From contig NC_135240.1 of the NCBI RefSeq assembly GCF_947623445.1, positions 12,834,001 through 12,898,000 on the forward strand: a stretch of DNA of 64,000 bases. The letters run 5' to 3'. Made by a program: the position numbers and the translations under genes. The notes below the pieces were generated by a model, which was not told the origin of the DNA, did not search any database, and worked only from the letters and a program-made list of their open reading frames with translations. Source of the stretch: Clavelina lepadiformis (lineage: Eukaryota > Chordata > Ascidiacea > Aplousobranchia > Clavelinidae). How positions within the stretch are numbered: position 1 is the first letter of the stretch; each line of letters starts with the position of its first letter. Shown piece by piece: positions 44,320 through 62,200 of this stretch.

Positions 44320-45720
44320 ACACCCTTACTTGTCACCCTTCTTATGTATTGGGATGATAACTCCCATTTGCCAATGTTTTGTTGTTTTACCGAAACTCCT
44401 TGTCGCTTGACACAGGTGAATAAGCCAGAAGATTCCGCCTTGGTACATGACCTTATATTTCAAGTCGGATTTTGTCATATCAAGTCGCCTTACCAGTTTT
44501 CAGAAATCTTGCAGCTTTGGTAACTTCGACCTCATCGAGATTTCTTTTTTCTCCGAAATATACTGCTTGTGCGTGAGTTGGTGTTTCTGCGACTGAGTTT
44601 AATAGAATTATTTTCTGTTGTTATTCTATAATCAAAGTATTCTCTTGATCTTTCAAGGATATCTTGTTCTTTGGTTAGAAGGCCACCCCACTGAGGTTGA
44701 CACTTTGCAGCAGATGATCTTCTGTCCCGGTGTCTGCGGTTGGTTTGCCAGAAAACTTAGCTAGCCGTTCTACGGTCTTGCTCGAACTTTTTTCAAAGTT
44801 TCTTCCAGGCCTTATGTTTGGACTTGTGATAGTAAGGGGATATTATGGTATACAGATCGAATACAGTGTAGAATTATTGTTTTCGGACGTCTGCTTTGCG
44901 AAGCATGGCGTCAGAGATGCATGGCATTGCGCGTCGATGACTTCCTGTTTTCCGTTTTAAGTCGTGACATAGATGTCGTGCCTGCCTATCTTGTGTGAGT
45001 TAGGCCTATGCACAGCTGTTCAATGCATTCTTTCTACTAAGATCATCACTGCAACATGGACGTCTTTATGCTGTGGCTGTGCCAATGTTTTGTCTAAATG
45101 TAATTGTTCAAAGAAACTTCAATATAATCAGTATTTACAGTTGTCATTCCTGTGTAACCATTGTTGAATTCAATTTGAAGAAGTTCAGTGTTAAGATAGA
45201 CAACTTTATTGTCAACTTTACAAGCCAACAAGGACTTTGATCATATATTATAGCAGTGGGAAACAAGTCATTATAATATTGATCACTGCTAATTGAAGCT
45301 AGTTTTCAGACAATAAGCCGTCAAGGTGAACAATTGAATCTGTGGGTGAGAAAAGCAGACAACGACCTCATGAGACTCATATATTATCACCCGCAATAAA
45401 CGTTTCAACGAATACTTATTCTAGTGAAGTGGGTCAATCCCTCAAGTTCAGGTTCCATATAGGCAACCCCTTTCTATTACAGACTGTTTTACTGCTTGTG
45501 CGGTTTTTCGCGCCTTAGTGTACCGAGCTCGCAATTGCGAATGCTTAAGCATACGATGACCTGTCATGGAGCCAGGCTTTGAAGGTCGACCTCTTCGCTT
45601 TTATGGATTCTTTAATCCCCTGGTTCCACCACGGGGTCCTTTTCTCATTCTTTCTCGCCTCACCATTTCCACCTGCTCTCAATGCAAGATAGCTGAAACC
45701 GGGATCGCCGCTCTAAACCG
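44320..45720 (-). pseudogene. Decayed LINE, region before and at the start of the reverse transcriptase domain
   Basis: Read on the minus strand from right to left, fragments in changing frames are KRTPWWNQGIKESIKAKRS and TFKAWLHDR (about 45660-45550), GGLLTKEQDILERSREYFDY (about 44690-44610), FLKTGKAT (about 44510) and WQMGVIIPIHKKGDK (about 44370-44320). They follow the order of non-LTR retrotransposon ORF2: the TPWWN segment, the LLT...W-EYF segment, L-GKA-G-D and the W--G-I-PI-KKGD motif that opens the reverse transcriptase. Stops and frameshifts are frequent. The catalytic FADD part is missing from the window, so the copy is truncated. Confidence 0.75.
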
Positions 45721-45928
45721 CATTCATTATATTTAGATGTCCTCTGTGCACTTTGAAAGTTAATTTAATTTGGTTGACATGTTGCCAGCAAAGATCTTTC
45801 TTACGTATATGTCTGCTAAGGCTTCCCTCTCGATTCTAGGAGATCAGTTGGTTTTATGACGTGTTGAGTGTGTAGCCGTCCCTACCATTCAGTAATTACT
45901 AAGGAGGCTCTTCCGACAAACAGCCTAC

Positions 45929-46234
45929 TGTGGCGGTTGTAGTGATATATTAAATTACAAATTGTGGGTTTAATAGGAATGGTTTTGGTTTAATCACTTT
46001 CTTCTGAAAAGTATGTTTTGTAAAATAGTGTAGGCTAGACATGATTTCTTCTAATATGTTATTAAAGATAATAATTTTGGACATCCAACTTAAGAAATAA
46101 ATAAATGAGTGATTGGAATATAAATTAAATCAATCAACGCGAAATTAACTAAGGAATGTAAAGAACTCAGTAACACAAAGAAATTTAAGAGAACTGTCCA
46201 ATATCATGGCATTGACATGGTGCCAACCGCCACA
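45929..46234. repeat. Possible 306-bp element with 11-bp inverted ends
   Basis: TGTGGCGGTTG at 45929-45939 is the reverse complement of CAACCGCCACA at 46224-46234. A third partial copy, TGTGGCGTTTAGATATAATC, starts at 46323. No target duplication was found. It may be a small DNA element or fragments of an LTR family beginning TGTGGCG. Confidence 0.3.
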
Positions 46235-47650
46235 AGTGTACGAAAGGTTTCCAAAAATGCGGGTTGCAACAACCAGGTGGTGATCGATAGATAGCTAAGC
46301 TCCTCTTTTAACTCCAACGTACTGTGGCGTTTAGATATAATCAAATTAAACAAGTTCTATAATTGGCATTTGTTAAGCAATTTTTGTGTTCCTAGTCAAA
46401 TTCTAAACAAATTTGAAATGTATTGTTACTAGTTTAATCCTTATTCAATCTTAGTTACAAATCGACATGTGACGTAGTTAAGTGTGTCAAGTGGCTTTCT
46501 GTACCCGATGTAAATCGATTTTAATTCTTTGTGATAAAAGCTTAGAATGTAACATGGACAAGTGTATACGTGTGATGGTAAAGCTAACTTGGCATTCGCT
46601 CATTGGTTAAAATACGGGAGTATAAAAGCTAATGTTTCGTTTTAAATCGCTCTCTTCTAAACTTCTCTTCTCTTAGGATTTCTTTTGTTCTGCTGAATTG
46701 AAGTTATTACTGAATTATTCGGAATTGGAATCATTACTGAATTCGAGTTATAGCGATGTTTAAATGTGGAAAGATGGTGTAAATGTTTCTAATTTGATAC
46801 AACCTATTCGGACAATATAACAATTAGACTTTATGAAGTTGGTGTTGATTTGAAGAAACATTATAGAGACAGTAAACGCAACGGAGTCAAGGACAATTAT
46901 CTCGGAGTCAAACAGTAAGACTATTAGTCTTGGCTTTAGGCCAACCTAAAAGCAATTTACACCACCATCATCCCCATAGTACACTACAGAAAAAAACGTT
47001 GCCTGAAATAAAAATCTTTCAACAACCGCTGTTGTGCACTATACCAGTGCTATAGGTATACTTGTGTAGGCCTACATCTCTGTTTTGGAAAAGTAAGTGT
47101 TCATAATGCTAAGAACGATGTTACAACATAGCTGTAAAGAACAACTTTTATTCTCCTGAAAAAGTTCTGCATCACCATGCTTTCCAATCACACCCTTTCA
47201 TATATGCTCATCAGTTTCAACATGTCCATTAAGTTCTCCAAAATAGAAGTGTGAATTAATTGGGTTCCACACTCTGCAGGGAGCCTCTTCCAAGTGTTAG
47301 CTTTTGACAGAGGCACCGGGTAAAAGCTGGACACTACGCAATCCACGGATCGTCCATGAACGGTAGAAAATGGATGATTTTTGCGTAAGCGCCCATGGAC
47401 GCTTTTACACAATACCAAAGTTTTCGCTTAATTGTCCATGTACCGTTATTGAAATAGGCTTAAATCAGTTGTTTTGCAACAAAGCGTCCATGGTCGGGTT
47501 TTAGGATAAGTCTAAAGTTGCATAGTTATTTTTGAACAAATTCTTTTACAAATATAACAACCGATTTTACAACGATTTGAAATAATTTGTTTTGTGAGTC
47601 GAGTCAAGTCAACCGAAATTGCCTCGTTAACACGAGTCAAGTCGAATTCT
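46235..47650. other. Intergenic, with a TATA-like core at 46621
   Basis: TATAAAAG at 46621-46628 is followed about 35-50 bp later by a CT-rich stretch that could be a transcription start. No coding frame follows. Together with the TGTGGCG start at 46323 this could be a solo LTR, but matching 3' end and target duplication were not found. Confidence 0.25.
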
Positions 47651-47826
47651 AAAGGGAACTGAAGTCATTTTCCAACTCTTTTCTAAAAAAGAATGAAATT
47701 ATACTGATTCCGTAAATACAATCGAAATTTATATATTATTTTCCTTAACGAGTTATTGGCAAAACCGTTTTCAAAAAACTGTGTGGGAGTGGATGTGACA
47801 TCACCAGGGTTGTTGGGTGTTCGAGC
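47651..47826 (+). repeat. Dispersed repeat, copy 2
   Basis: Second copy of the family at 39907-40085, same orientation. The best-conserved part is the right half (AGTTATTGGCAAAACCGTTT through the TCACCAG motif). Confidence 0.85.
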
Positions 47827-48970
47827 ATGGTTCAAGTGTGTATCTGTTTCAGATCAATGGAAAGTTGCTATTGCAAGACTCGGTTCGGCGAATTTAATAC
47901 TCATTTTAGACAATATTTTTATATTTTTCAGTAATTGATGATTGACTAGTTGCAAGAGGCGTTTTTAATTAAACAAATGTTATCAATATGTGCATTGCGA
48001 GGCTGCCTGGCGTTACACAACACCAACAGCAGCCTGTCAATTCCTGAGCAATAAACAATAACAAAACCGTGCTATTTGAAAACAACAAGTTGCTGTACAG
48101 TAATAACAAACTTTCTTATAATTACGAGCTGCCTCTCTAAATCACTAATTAGCAACCACATGACGTCATTAATAGCAGGGTGCAATGCCGATCATCAACA
48201 CCGTTCCGTCAACAATTGCAAGGTGCTACTAAAAACAGCAGGCTGCAATTGGTGACGTCTTGAAAAAACTTCAGCATGTACTCAGTTAAAACTGCTATTC
48301 CTAATCCAGATTCTTACCACGCCATCGTTACGACGACAAGGTAATTTCACTCCGATTCGAGCAATTATGCCAGGTTTAGATTACGCCAAGTGTAAACAGA
48401 GAACGGAGAGTTGAGTTGCGCCGCGGCTGTGCGGTAGGTGTAAACTCAGCTTAGCATTAAAAGAAAAAATAACAATTTAGGTATTATTTAGCGCAAATCA
48501 CAGTGTTGTTTTTTATTTGTTCTCGTGAGAGAATGTTTTGATGAAAATATATAACAAAGCAAAGCTTTGATGGAATTTCTATTGCAAAAAGTAAAAATTT
48601 GGTTAACTTTATTACTATTAATATTATTATTATTATTAAATTAAGTTATTTAAAATCGGCAAGAGGCTCCGCGCCTGCTAAGGTCGATTCTAAGTTTGAC
48701 TGACATCTTTGTGTATAACCATGGTTTTTTTTTGGACCTATTTTAGTCTGCCCACTTACTTTCGACTTGAATCAGTATCCCTACGGGAACAAAGTTTTTT
48801 CAGTATTGTTGGAAATTTCATCGAGGCACTTAAGTTCCTCTGCCACGACAAGGCAGTAGTCCATAGAGCGGCAGAAAAGTGTAACCCTCTTAAAATTAAA
48901 ATAATCCCCATCGTTAGAGGTCGCTAGATGCTATTAGAATGTTCAACGTGTTTTTTTTGCAACAGGCGGT
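47827..48970. other. Upstream region of RPL3
   Basis: No gene recognised. A run of ATT triplets lies at about 48615-48640. A full palindromic TGACGTCA-like CRE core (ATGACGTCAT) is at about 48160-48170. The promoter of RPL3 should be in the final part. Confidence 0.4.
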
Positions 48971-48995
48971 CCTTTTCGTTTGGCTGTGTTGAAGG

Positions 48996-48998
<3 letters not shown>
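48971..48998 (+). promoter_or_regulatory. RPL3: RPL3 5' exon with terminal oligopyrimidine (TOP) start
   Basis: CCTTTTC at 48971-48977 is a TOP-type start followed by about 20 nt and ATG at 48996-48998, directly followed by the donor GTAAGT. TOP starts are the rule for ribosomal protein genes and allow growth-dependent translation. The exact transcription start is inferred from the motif. Confidence 0.7.
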
Positions 48999-54439
<5,441 letters not shown>

Positions 54440-54469
54440 ACCGCAAGGTGGCGTTAAAATTCCATTTAC

Positions 54470-54475
54470 AATAAA
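54470..54475 (+). terminator. RPL3: Polyadenylation signal of RPL3
   Basis: AATAAA about 30 bp after the stop codon, giving the very short 3' UTR usual for ribosomal protein mRNAs. Confidence 0.8.
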
Positions 54476-57400
54476 AAGCCTTTGAAATGACATTTGCTGT
54501 GGAGCTGTAGCTAGAACTGGAGGAAATCCAGCGATTTATCTACGTATGCCAGGTTAATCTCGTCACACAAGACAGCGGGTTTAGAAATGGCAACTTGCAC
54601 ATAATTTTTAGTTGGTCGTCAGTATTGTAAGCATTAATCAAACAATGTACCAACAATTTTGTGGAACCGTTAAAATTATCTCGGCTTGAGCACTGGTTGG
54701 AGATTTAAATCGCTGTGAGATATAGGAAGATAACGGTTTATCAAAGCATAACGAGCCAACTGAAGAACATCAAGAATTAAAATAGTTCTTTGGATGTCCG
54801 TTGGTTTCTTTTTAGCTGGTCTTAAAGCAAGATTACAGAAAGCTCACTTTCAGAAAAGTAGCGAGATTAACTGAGCAGGTGCCAACTTACCGTTTTCAGA
54901 ATTTGCTAAGGTTTAAATCCAGAACGTAATCCTTGTATCATGTACGTTGCATGTTGTACCAACTTCTGCGATCAAATGTGTAGTGGGATATATTCGCGTA
55001 GGCAACCAATATACAGCTACTCGAATCGCGCTGATCGGAAAAATAAATAAAACGCCTGGTTACGTGGCGCCTGTAGAAATTTGCAGACACTCTTGTCGAC
55101 AACGGTGGTTTTAGAAATTAAGTAACAACCGACTCGTATTGTTGAGTGACAAGCGCTACTTAGTTGTTCGAAGACACTTCCTTAGCTGTGTCTGGGCGAA
55201 TGTCTTGACGGTGTTGTGAATTTGCGTTGCATCATCCACATGCTGGGAAAGCGGTATCAAAACTAACAAAAAATACCGTCTCGGTTGCTGAAAGAGTAGT
55301 TGCATGTAATGAGGTGGTAATGGTTTTTTTTGCTGTGTTTTACTTATTAACCTTGAGCGCATAACTTGTTAAACGTGCCACCATTCTTTCCAAATGCACA
55401 CAAATAGATGTAATTTCCGCATACATTCCACGTCGCTTCGAAGCAAATGGCATGGAGGGATGTCATAACTGTTTACTGATAACGCACTCAGTGTCAAGTT
55501 ACAAGAGCAAGCATACTCGGCGCTTATGCATTAGTACAACGCGCTTATGCTAAAGTCGTGACCCCGGAGTCCCATAACAAAATCATCACCAAAAATGATT
55601 GCTCTTGTCAAAATTAAAAACGCTTTTTACGTTTCGTCAGTGGTTAATTTCTGCTGCGTTTTGTTTGGCCTAGTACAATGTTGAAAGATCCTACTGTTCA
55701 GCAAAGAAGATGTGCAATCTGTATGGCGATAAGTGGTGCTGGCCTAAAGTGCACGCGTCAGTATAATTTAAACCAATTTACATATACCATGTTTGCCATT
55801 TACTGTCATATGGTTTATATTTTTTACTGGAATACCATTCAACCCTTCCCTGACGAATTGTAATTTCGAATGTTCATGGTGACGAGTGGGGCTTTCGATT
55901 TGGTGAAAAATGTATCCTAAAATATTTGAAATATTCATGAAACGTTTGCTGCAGATTATTCACTTAAGTTCAGATTTTCATAGTATTCTTTGTGCTGTCA
56001 AATTAAATATATGGAACTGATATTTTCATTTTATTCAACAAGTCAATTTAAATTCTTGAAGCTTTGTTGTCAACTATCTTTAATCTGGATGTTAACTGTA
56101 TATTATATGTCATTTAGGTCACGGTAAAGTACGGTATGAATAGGTCGATATGAATATGATGGGATATATATACCTTGCCGTATTTGTTTACCGACAAAGG
56201 GCAAACCTGTTTTTATCCATTAATAAACTTGATAATATACTATATAGCCTAATCATGCTAGCAAAAAATTCTTGTCACGCTCTTTAGAAACACTGATTTT
56301 ATATACTGTAACTTCAGTTATCGTTACGCAACAGAAACTCGTAGGTTAACTTTATATAACGACGACTTGTTTTCACATAAACACGATGGAAAAAGTACGC
56401 TGAGATATTGTTTTAGTTGTTGTATAAACACGAGCTATCAGCTTAAGTAGCGCGACTACTGTAAATACTTATATAATCATTAATGCTTTGTAACTTTGGT
56501 GGAGCAGATAACACGGTCATAGTTCGATTAGATCTTTCTAGAAAATTTGGTAAATCGTGATAAATGTGACCAGAAGTTCCTGGTCCTGATAAACTTTAGA
56601 AAGAATTGATGCTATATTTAGCCTAAAATTTGCAAACGTATATACATTGGACAACGAACAAATCATTTACAGCACCAGCTGCTTTAAAAAGAAGATTACT
56701 GCCGAAGATATATCTAGTTGATCTTTTTTTATAGTGTTCGAAGTTTGAGAATAATAATATCTGTATGAACTTTTTATCTAGTCATTTTATCAGTACGAAA
56801 ATAAATGAAAAATTTAAGTTTTGTTATGGCCTGGGCAATCAGACCAATAAGCAATTATCCCCAACATTCCTCACACTCGAAAGAAAACTGCTGATGGCAG
56901 CAGAGGGTTATACAATGTGTTCATTTTGCGTCTTTTTCTTCCGTATTTCGCATTATTGTCTACCGTATCAAACGTCGTGTGCTGTAGGTCAACTACTTGA
57001 CTGATCACTCGGCTTTCTGTGGATGCTGAAGTTGATATCTCAACAGCAAGGACTGTCGGTCATTCCTCCCACAGCTGTTTATCCCAGGATCTTTCATATT
57101 AAGTTGTCGGTGTACATGACAATCTATCACAGTTTATTGCCGCAGGTTTCAATAATTAATCAAAGCGACATAAATCTCACAATGTATGCAGTAACATGGT
57201 TATAGTATAACTAAAACCTACTTTACTTGATGTAGTAGTAACCAAAATGATAACTGGTGGTTTAATTGATGTGAGCCAGCATAGAGGCATATCTCTGATT
57301 AAACAAGTAATCGTTTACAGTTAGTAGATCGCTTAAAAGCGAATATGCAATATAGGTCTATAGTTCTATACCTTACTTTTCATGTTTGACTACATACTGT

Positions 57401-59204
57401 TGTACCCCATTGTTCCAAACAGTAACGAGTTTTAAACGCATTGATGAGCTAACTAGCATGCGACTAATTCCGAACAAGTGTTTAATTCGTTGAACAATAA
57501 ATTAATTCGTATCTTATAGTAAAATATTCCGTATATTTCCGTATATATATTTCCGCGTATATAGGCTAAACTGCAAAGTGATTCGTTGTGGTTGTGACGT
57601 ACGCCGCTTGTTACGAAATTTAAAAGTTATTCATCTATCAAATGTTATGAAATCATTACTTGATGTGTTGCATACGTTTTTTATAAGGTTGTGTTGTTTT
57701 TATCTATTTTTCATGTGATTCATAATGAATTGTCTATAAAACGTAGACTACCGATGTAAAGTGGTGAACAAGAAGGACTGTCATTTGAGAAAGTTAAATT
57801 GCATTGGTTTAAAGGTCTGTAAATTTTTATTTCTCATTCATGTAAGGTCGCGAAGCTTTCTGTGTTGCAAAAAGATTAAAATATTTTGCCTCTTTATCAT
57901 CGCCCTCTAAGTTGTCATCAACATGTTATACCGTGCCAGATTATTTCTCCGGCATTTTCGAAAACGATTGTATTTACGCAGATTACGGAATTCGGGAATA
58001 ATCACAGACTAGACGTTCATAAAAAAAAACTTATTTCACGCCGCGCAATAAATGTTGCTTTGGCAGCAAAATTTCAAATTTTTCCTTTACGTAATCTGTC
58101 TGATTTTGTCTTAAGCCGTAAGCGACTATAACGTCAATACGTGCCAATTTACGTAAGAGCGCTTCGCAACGTCTCGTATTGCCTACATCTGCGACCTTTA
58201 TTGCCTATTACTTTTGTCACGTGTTTAACGACACGTGCTTGATCTAAAAATAAATTTTACACTCAACAAGACGTTCATTGCTGAATTGACGCACGTTTGA
58301 CATTTTTCAAAGTGCAAAACAGGATTCGGTGTATATTAATCATTTCATCGCAAAGGTTGCAAAACAAATCTGAATCTTTTTGGTTTAAACGAGACAAATT
58401 AGCAGAAAGTGGATAATTTACGTGGAAGTATTTCCAGAGTTAATCATTCTGGCATTAAAGACTTAAGGACTTCAGAAACATGCTCCAGAACTAAACGCTT
58501 ACTGTTTTCAACCACAAGATTCACCTTACGCAACAACCGCATCTTTTCGGGCATTGCAGTGACCTTTTACATTTACAAAATCATCACTTCCATTGCAAAA
58601 TCAAGTCATACTTGGGATTTTCCGTGTTATTTGCTGGCCAATATTTGCTGTGAATAAGGTTCAACATAATAACTAATTTAAAGTGGTGCAACGAACGGAA
58701 ATACATAGTCACTTTGTAATTTTGTGAAAAACATGTGAATCAGCGTTGATGTTAAGGATTACCAAAAACTTCAGTGCATTAATTTACAAGCGTCATGGGT
58801 GGCGCTATGGGGTGTCAGTGGTGACAGGCCCCTACTGTTTTTGAAAAAAAAAAAATTTTGGCAGGTAAACTACTAAACGTTTTTAATCTAACAAACTATA
58901 CAGAAATTTTGTTTTTGTAATATTGTGTTTCTACGATTAAAGATTATACATTACACTAAAGACATTGACGGTTATGGTTACCGCTTGAAATTGGCTACGG
59001 GTTCCCTTGTTACTCAATGAGTTATATTCATTATTTACCGACAAATATATTCTTTTTCTACTATAGTACTTGTATAGTCAAATAAATTAGTAACTATAAT
59101 TTATAGCAATTCTAACTTGCAACCAACTTTATCTACGAATTTAAGCAACAGAAAAAGAAACCTAACGGTAACCAGCCCATATTAAATTATGTATTCAGGG
59201 AACC
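54476..59204. other. Intergenic region right of RPL3, first part
   Basis: About 4.7 kb with only short, unconserved frames on both strands. I recognise no exon, RNA gene or bounded transposon. A small GTATATTTCC-type repetition lies near 57530-57560. Confidence 0.45.
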
Positions 59205-59258
59205 GATAATCACCTTCAAGCCTACGGCTGCAGGACATGCAGGCGATATATATGCAAT
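59205..59258 (-). repeat. Fragment of the SINE-like family seen at 42740
   Basis: CCTACGGCTGCAGGACATGC followed by AGGCGATAT and a GCAA shortly after matches GGCTACGGCTATAGGACATG and the following AAGCCGTAT at 42774-42803, same orientation. Only this core is shared; the tRNA-like ends are not clear here. Confidence 0.45.
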
Positions 59259-62200
59259 TACTATACAAGTAATAAGTATACAGTTAGATAGTTGTTGATA
59301 TTGTAACTGTTGATGTAATTTGTTTCGGTTCCTGGTACAATAGGACCTCAGTTTATACAAATTGATGTTAATTGTTTAATTATAAAAGTTGGGTTAAATA
59401 TTACCGATTTTATGGACATTTAATTTACACGATCAGTGATTAATGTTGTCAGCGGCAGAAGGACGGAAGAACAAGTGGTCATCCGAAATTAAGCGAGACT
59501 CAAGCTGTGTTTTGATTTTGTAATGTGCACATCGAACCTTGGCTATGCGTCCCAAATGGGTAGTTATTTATAAGAGGTGAATTAAATGAATTAAAATTTA
59601 TTCTAATAATAGGATGCGCTGGAAGTCAATGTAGACACCGTATAGTATACCTCACTGTGAAATATTTTTGCGACTTTGATGTGTCTTAGTAACGAAGCTG
59701 CCACCTATTAATGTCTAGTTACTCGTTACCATATATAGGTAAAATGGTTACTATAACTCGAAGATAGGACGCTTGTAATTTACTAAGTTAAATTATTGCT
59801 CTGTGATAAATATTCACATATAATCATTGCTAATATACCTATAATTACTAAAGATAGGGGGTTAGTTTTAATTGAAAACTTTATTCAAAAGCTTAGTTTG
59901 GATCGAAAGTGTTTTATCAATTAAGCATAACTATTCCAGTTTAATAATAAAAAACGACACCAGATTATAGTAATAACGATAAACGAACATATATATGTAG
60001 TTTTCCAGTATTTGGCTATATTTTACATTTTGTAATAATGTAACATTAACCATTTATCATAAGCAATAACTTGCCGTAAAAAAATGTTAACATACAGTAT
60101 GTACACAAAAATTTTTTGTAACAGATCGGCCAAATAAGCTAAGAGACGTAATTACCGTTACCGTTAAAAAACGACCAACATTTTAAAACGTTTCGAAGCG
60201 ATTCACATGCATTCAGTTAGTACCATCTCCGTGTAGGATATCAGCGCAAAACTCGCAAAAATCTTAAATTTGATGCGCAGACACATTGGTTGAGTATATA
60301 GAAGAAGTAAAACGAATACATATAAATGAACGCAATCGTCATCACGAACGGTACCGGATTTTGTTGACCGTAGTTTTAAAATTCTACAGTACTAAGATTC
60401 GTTTGGTTACATTTTGTTCAGAGGCAGCTTGCATCAATATTGAGGTTGGCATACCTATAATTCTTTAATTATTTTTCCAAAATATCATCTTGCTAGCTAT
60501 TTTTGGTTCATTTTATTTTCGTTGGTGCCAAGCGTTGCCACCCGCGTTATGCCATGATGATAGCTTTTACAAACGAAACTGGAGTGAATAGGCTGATTGT
60601 TTAAAGTAGACAAAAAATTATTAGTTAAGCTACTTCATAATTCTATATTTGTAGGCGATGGCAAGCACTGATTTGCAATTTCGACTTTGGAAATTTTTTT
60701 GAGAGTATACTTGGGAAAATTTACCACTTGCCTTAATAGCACAGTTATAATTCAAACCAAGCCTCTAATTAAAACTAGGATTAACGTAATTTTTAAGAAG
60801 CGATGAAGACAGGTTGGCTGCCCTCTCTATGTTTGCTGTAACATTTCCATAATAAAAAAACGAACCTTATAATCGCGTGCGAGCAGGTATAGGCAACGCA
60901 TTTGCAATGTTCCAATAAAATAACGAATTACTAAGTATCTTGGTATGATTGTCAAGTCATATGATTGTTATTATCACAGTAATTATGATGTATTGTCACC
61001 GATATTACACAGTTGAGGTTGCCTTAACTGTTAGGCAAAGGTGCCATTTAAAGGTGTCTTTATAGCTTCATTATCACCGGTCAAGTTTTGCTGATATAAT
61101 TAAACAGTACATTACCTGATACCTTCCTGCTTAAATTTTTCATACAACATTGAAGAAATGTTGTGCATTTTTTACAAGAAGTGCAAAACTATCGTTTTAA
61201 GTGGTCCGATATCTATATAGCTTATAACTATAAAATATGAATGGAATTTTTTGCATTTTTGTTCAAACTGTATGCTTTTGTAGTTTTGTTTCTGCAATAG
61301 CCTGTAGTAGGATGCATAAACTATAACTATCCAAAACATTAAAAAATTCATGAAAGTGTTGCAATTATTCACTTTTGAACCTTTTGATTAAATGAACTTA
61401 TTTAATTAGAGTAACCCATATTCATGTCCAAGTAATTGCAGGAATGTTCGAAAACTATTGTAAACTGGAATTGGAATATGTTTTGGAAGCATGTTGTGCA
61501 ACTATCGATCGCAGCCAGGAGATAACTATAATAGCCAACAACGCACTATATTCTTTTTCTTATTATTTTACTACATGAAAGTGTACTGTAAATAACTAAA
61601 TTGCAGGGTTTCTGTAGAATCGTATGCTCTAATTTCAAGCTTAGGCTAATTAAAAGTTTTGGGAACTGAGATTTAGATTAATTTAAGGAGTTTATGATTG
61701 AATTGATTCACTGTCCATGATTAATTACTCAAAAACTTCCTTTTTAACTCTAACTCGAAATGAGTCATTTTCCAGTACCGTCATCTTTCGTATCTATTCG
61801 TGTCAGCTTCCTATGTTGGAAAACTTTTGTGTGAGAGAAAAAGTAAAGGATGAGTTTCGCTAGGATATATTCTCATATATCAAGTCCGTAAATGAAAATA
61901 TAAGAATCTCGAAAATCATAAATTCCTTCCACAAGACTATGTTGTACTATTCTCTTTTTTAAAACCACATTTAATAACGTTATGAAACAAATGATCGATG
62001 ACGAACATGAGCTTAATTTGTCATTTTTGCTGTGGTTAAATATGATTCAAAAATTTCATAACAAACTGAACTTGCAAAATATAGGTTGAATCTTTGCCGC
62101 TCGGATCAGACGTTGCGTAACTGAACTTTGAGCAGCGTCAGTAACCTGAGTTAGATCTCCGTAAATTTAGCCTCCGGCTCACTTGGTTATGCAACCATTG

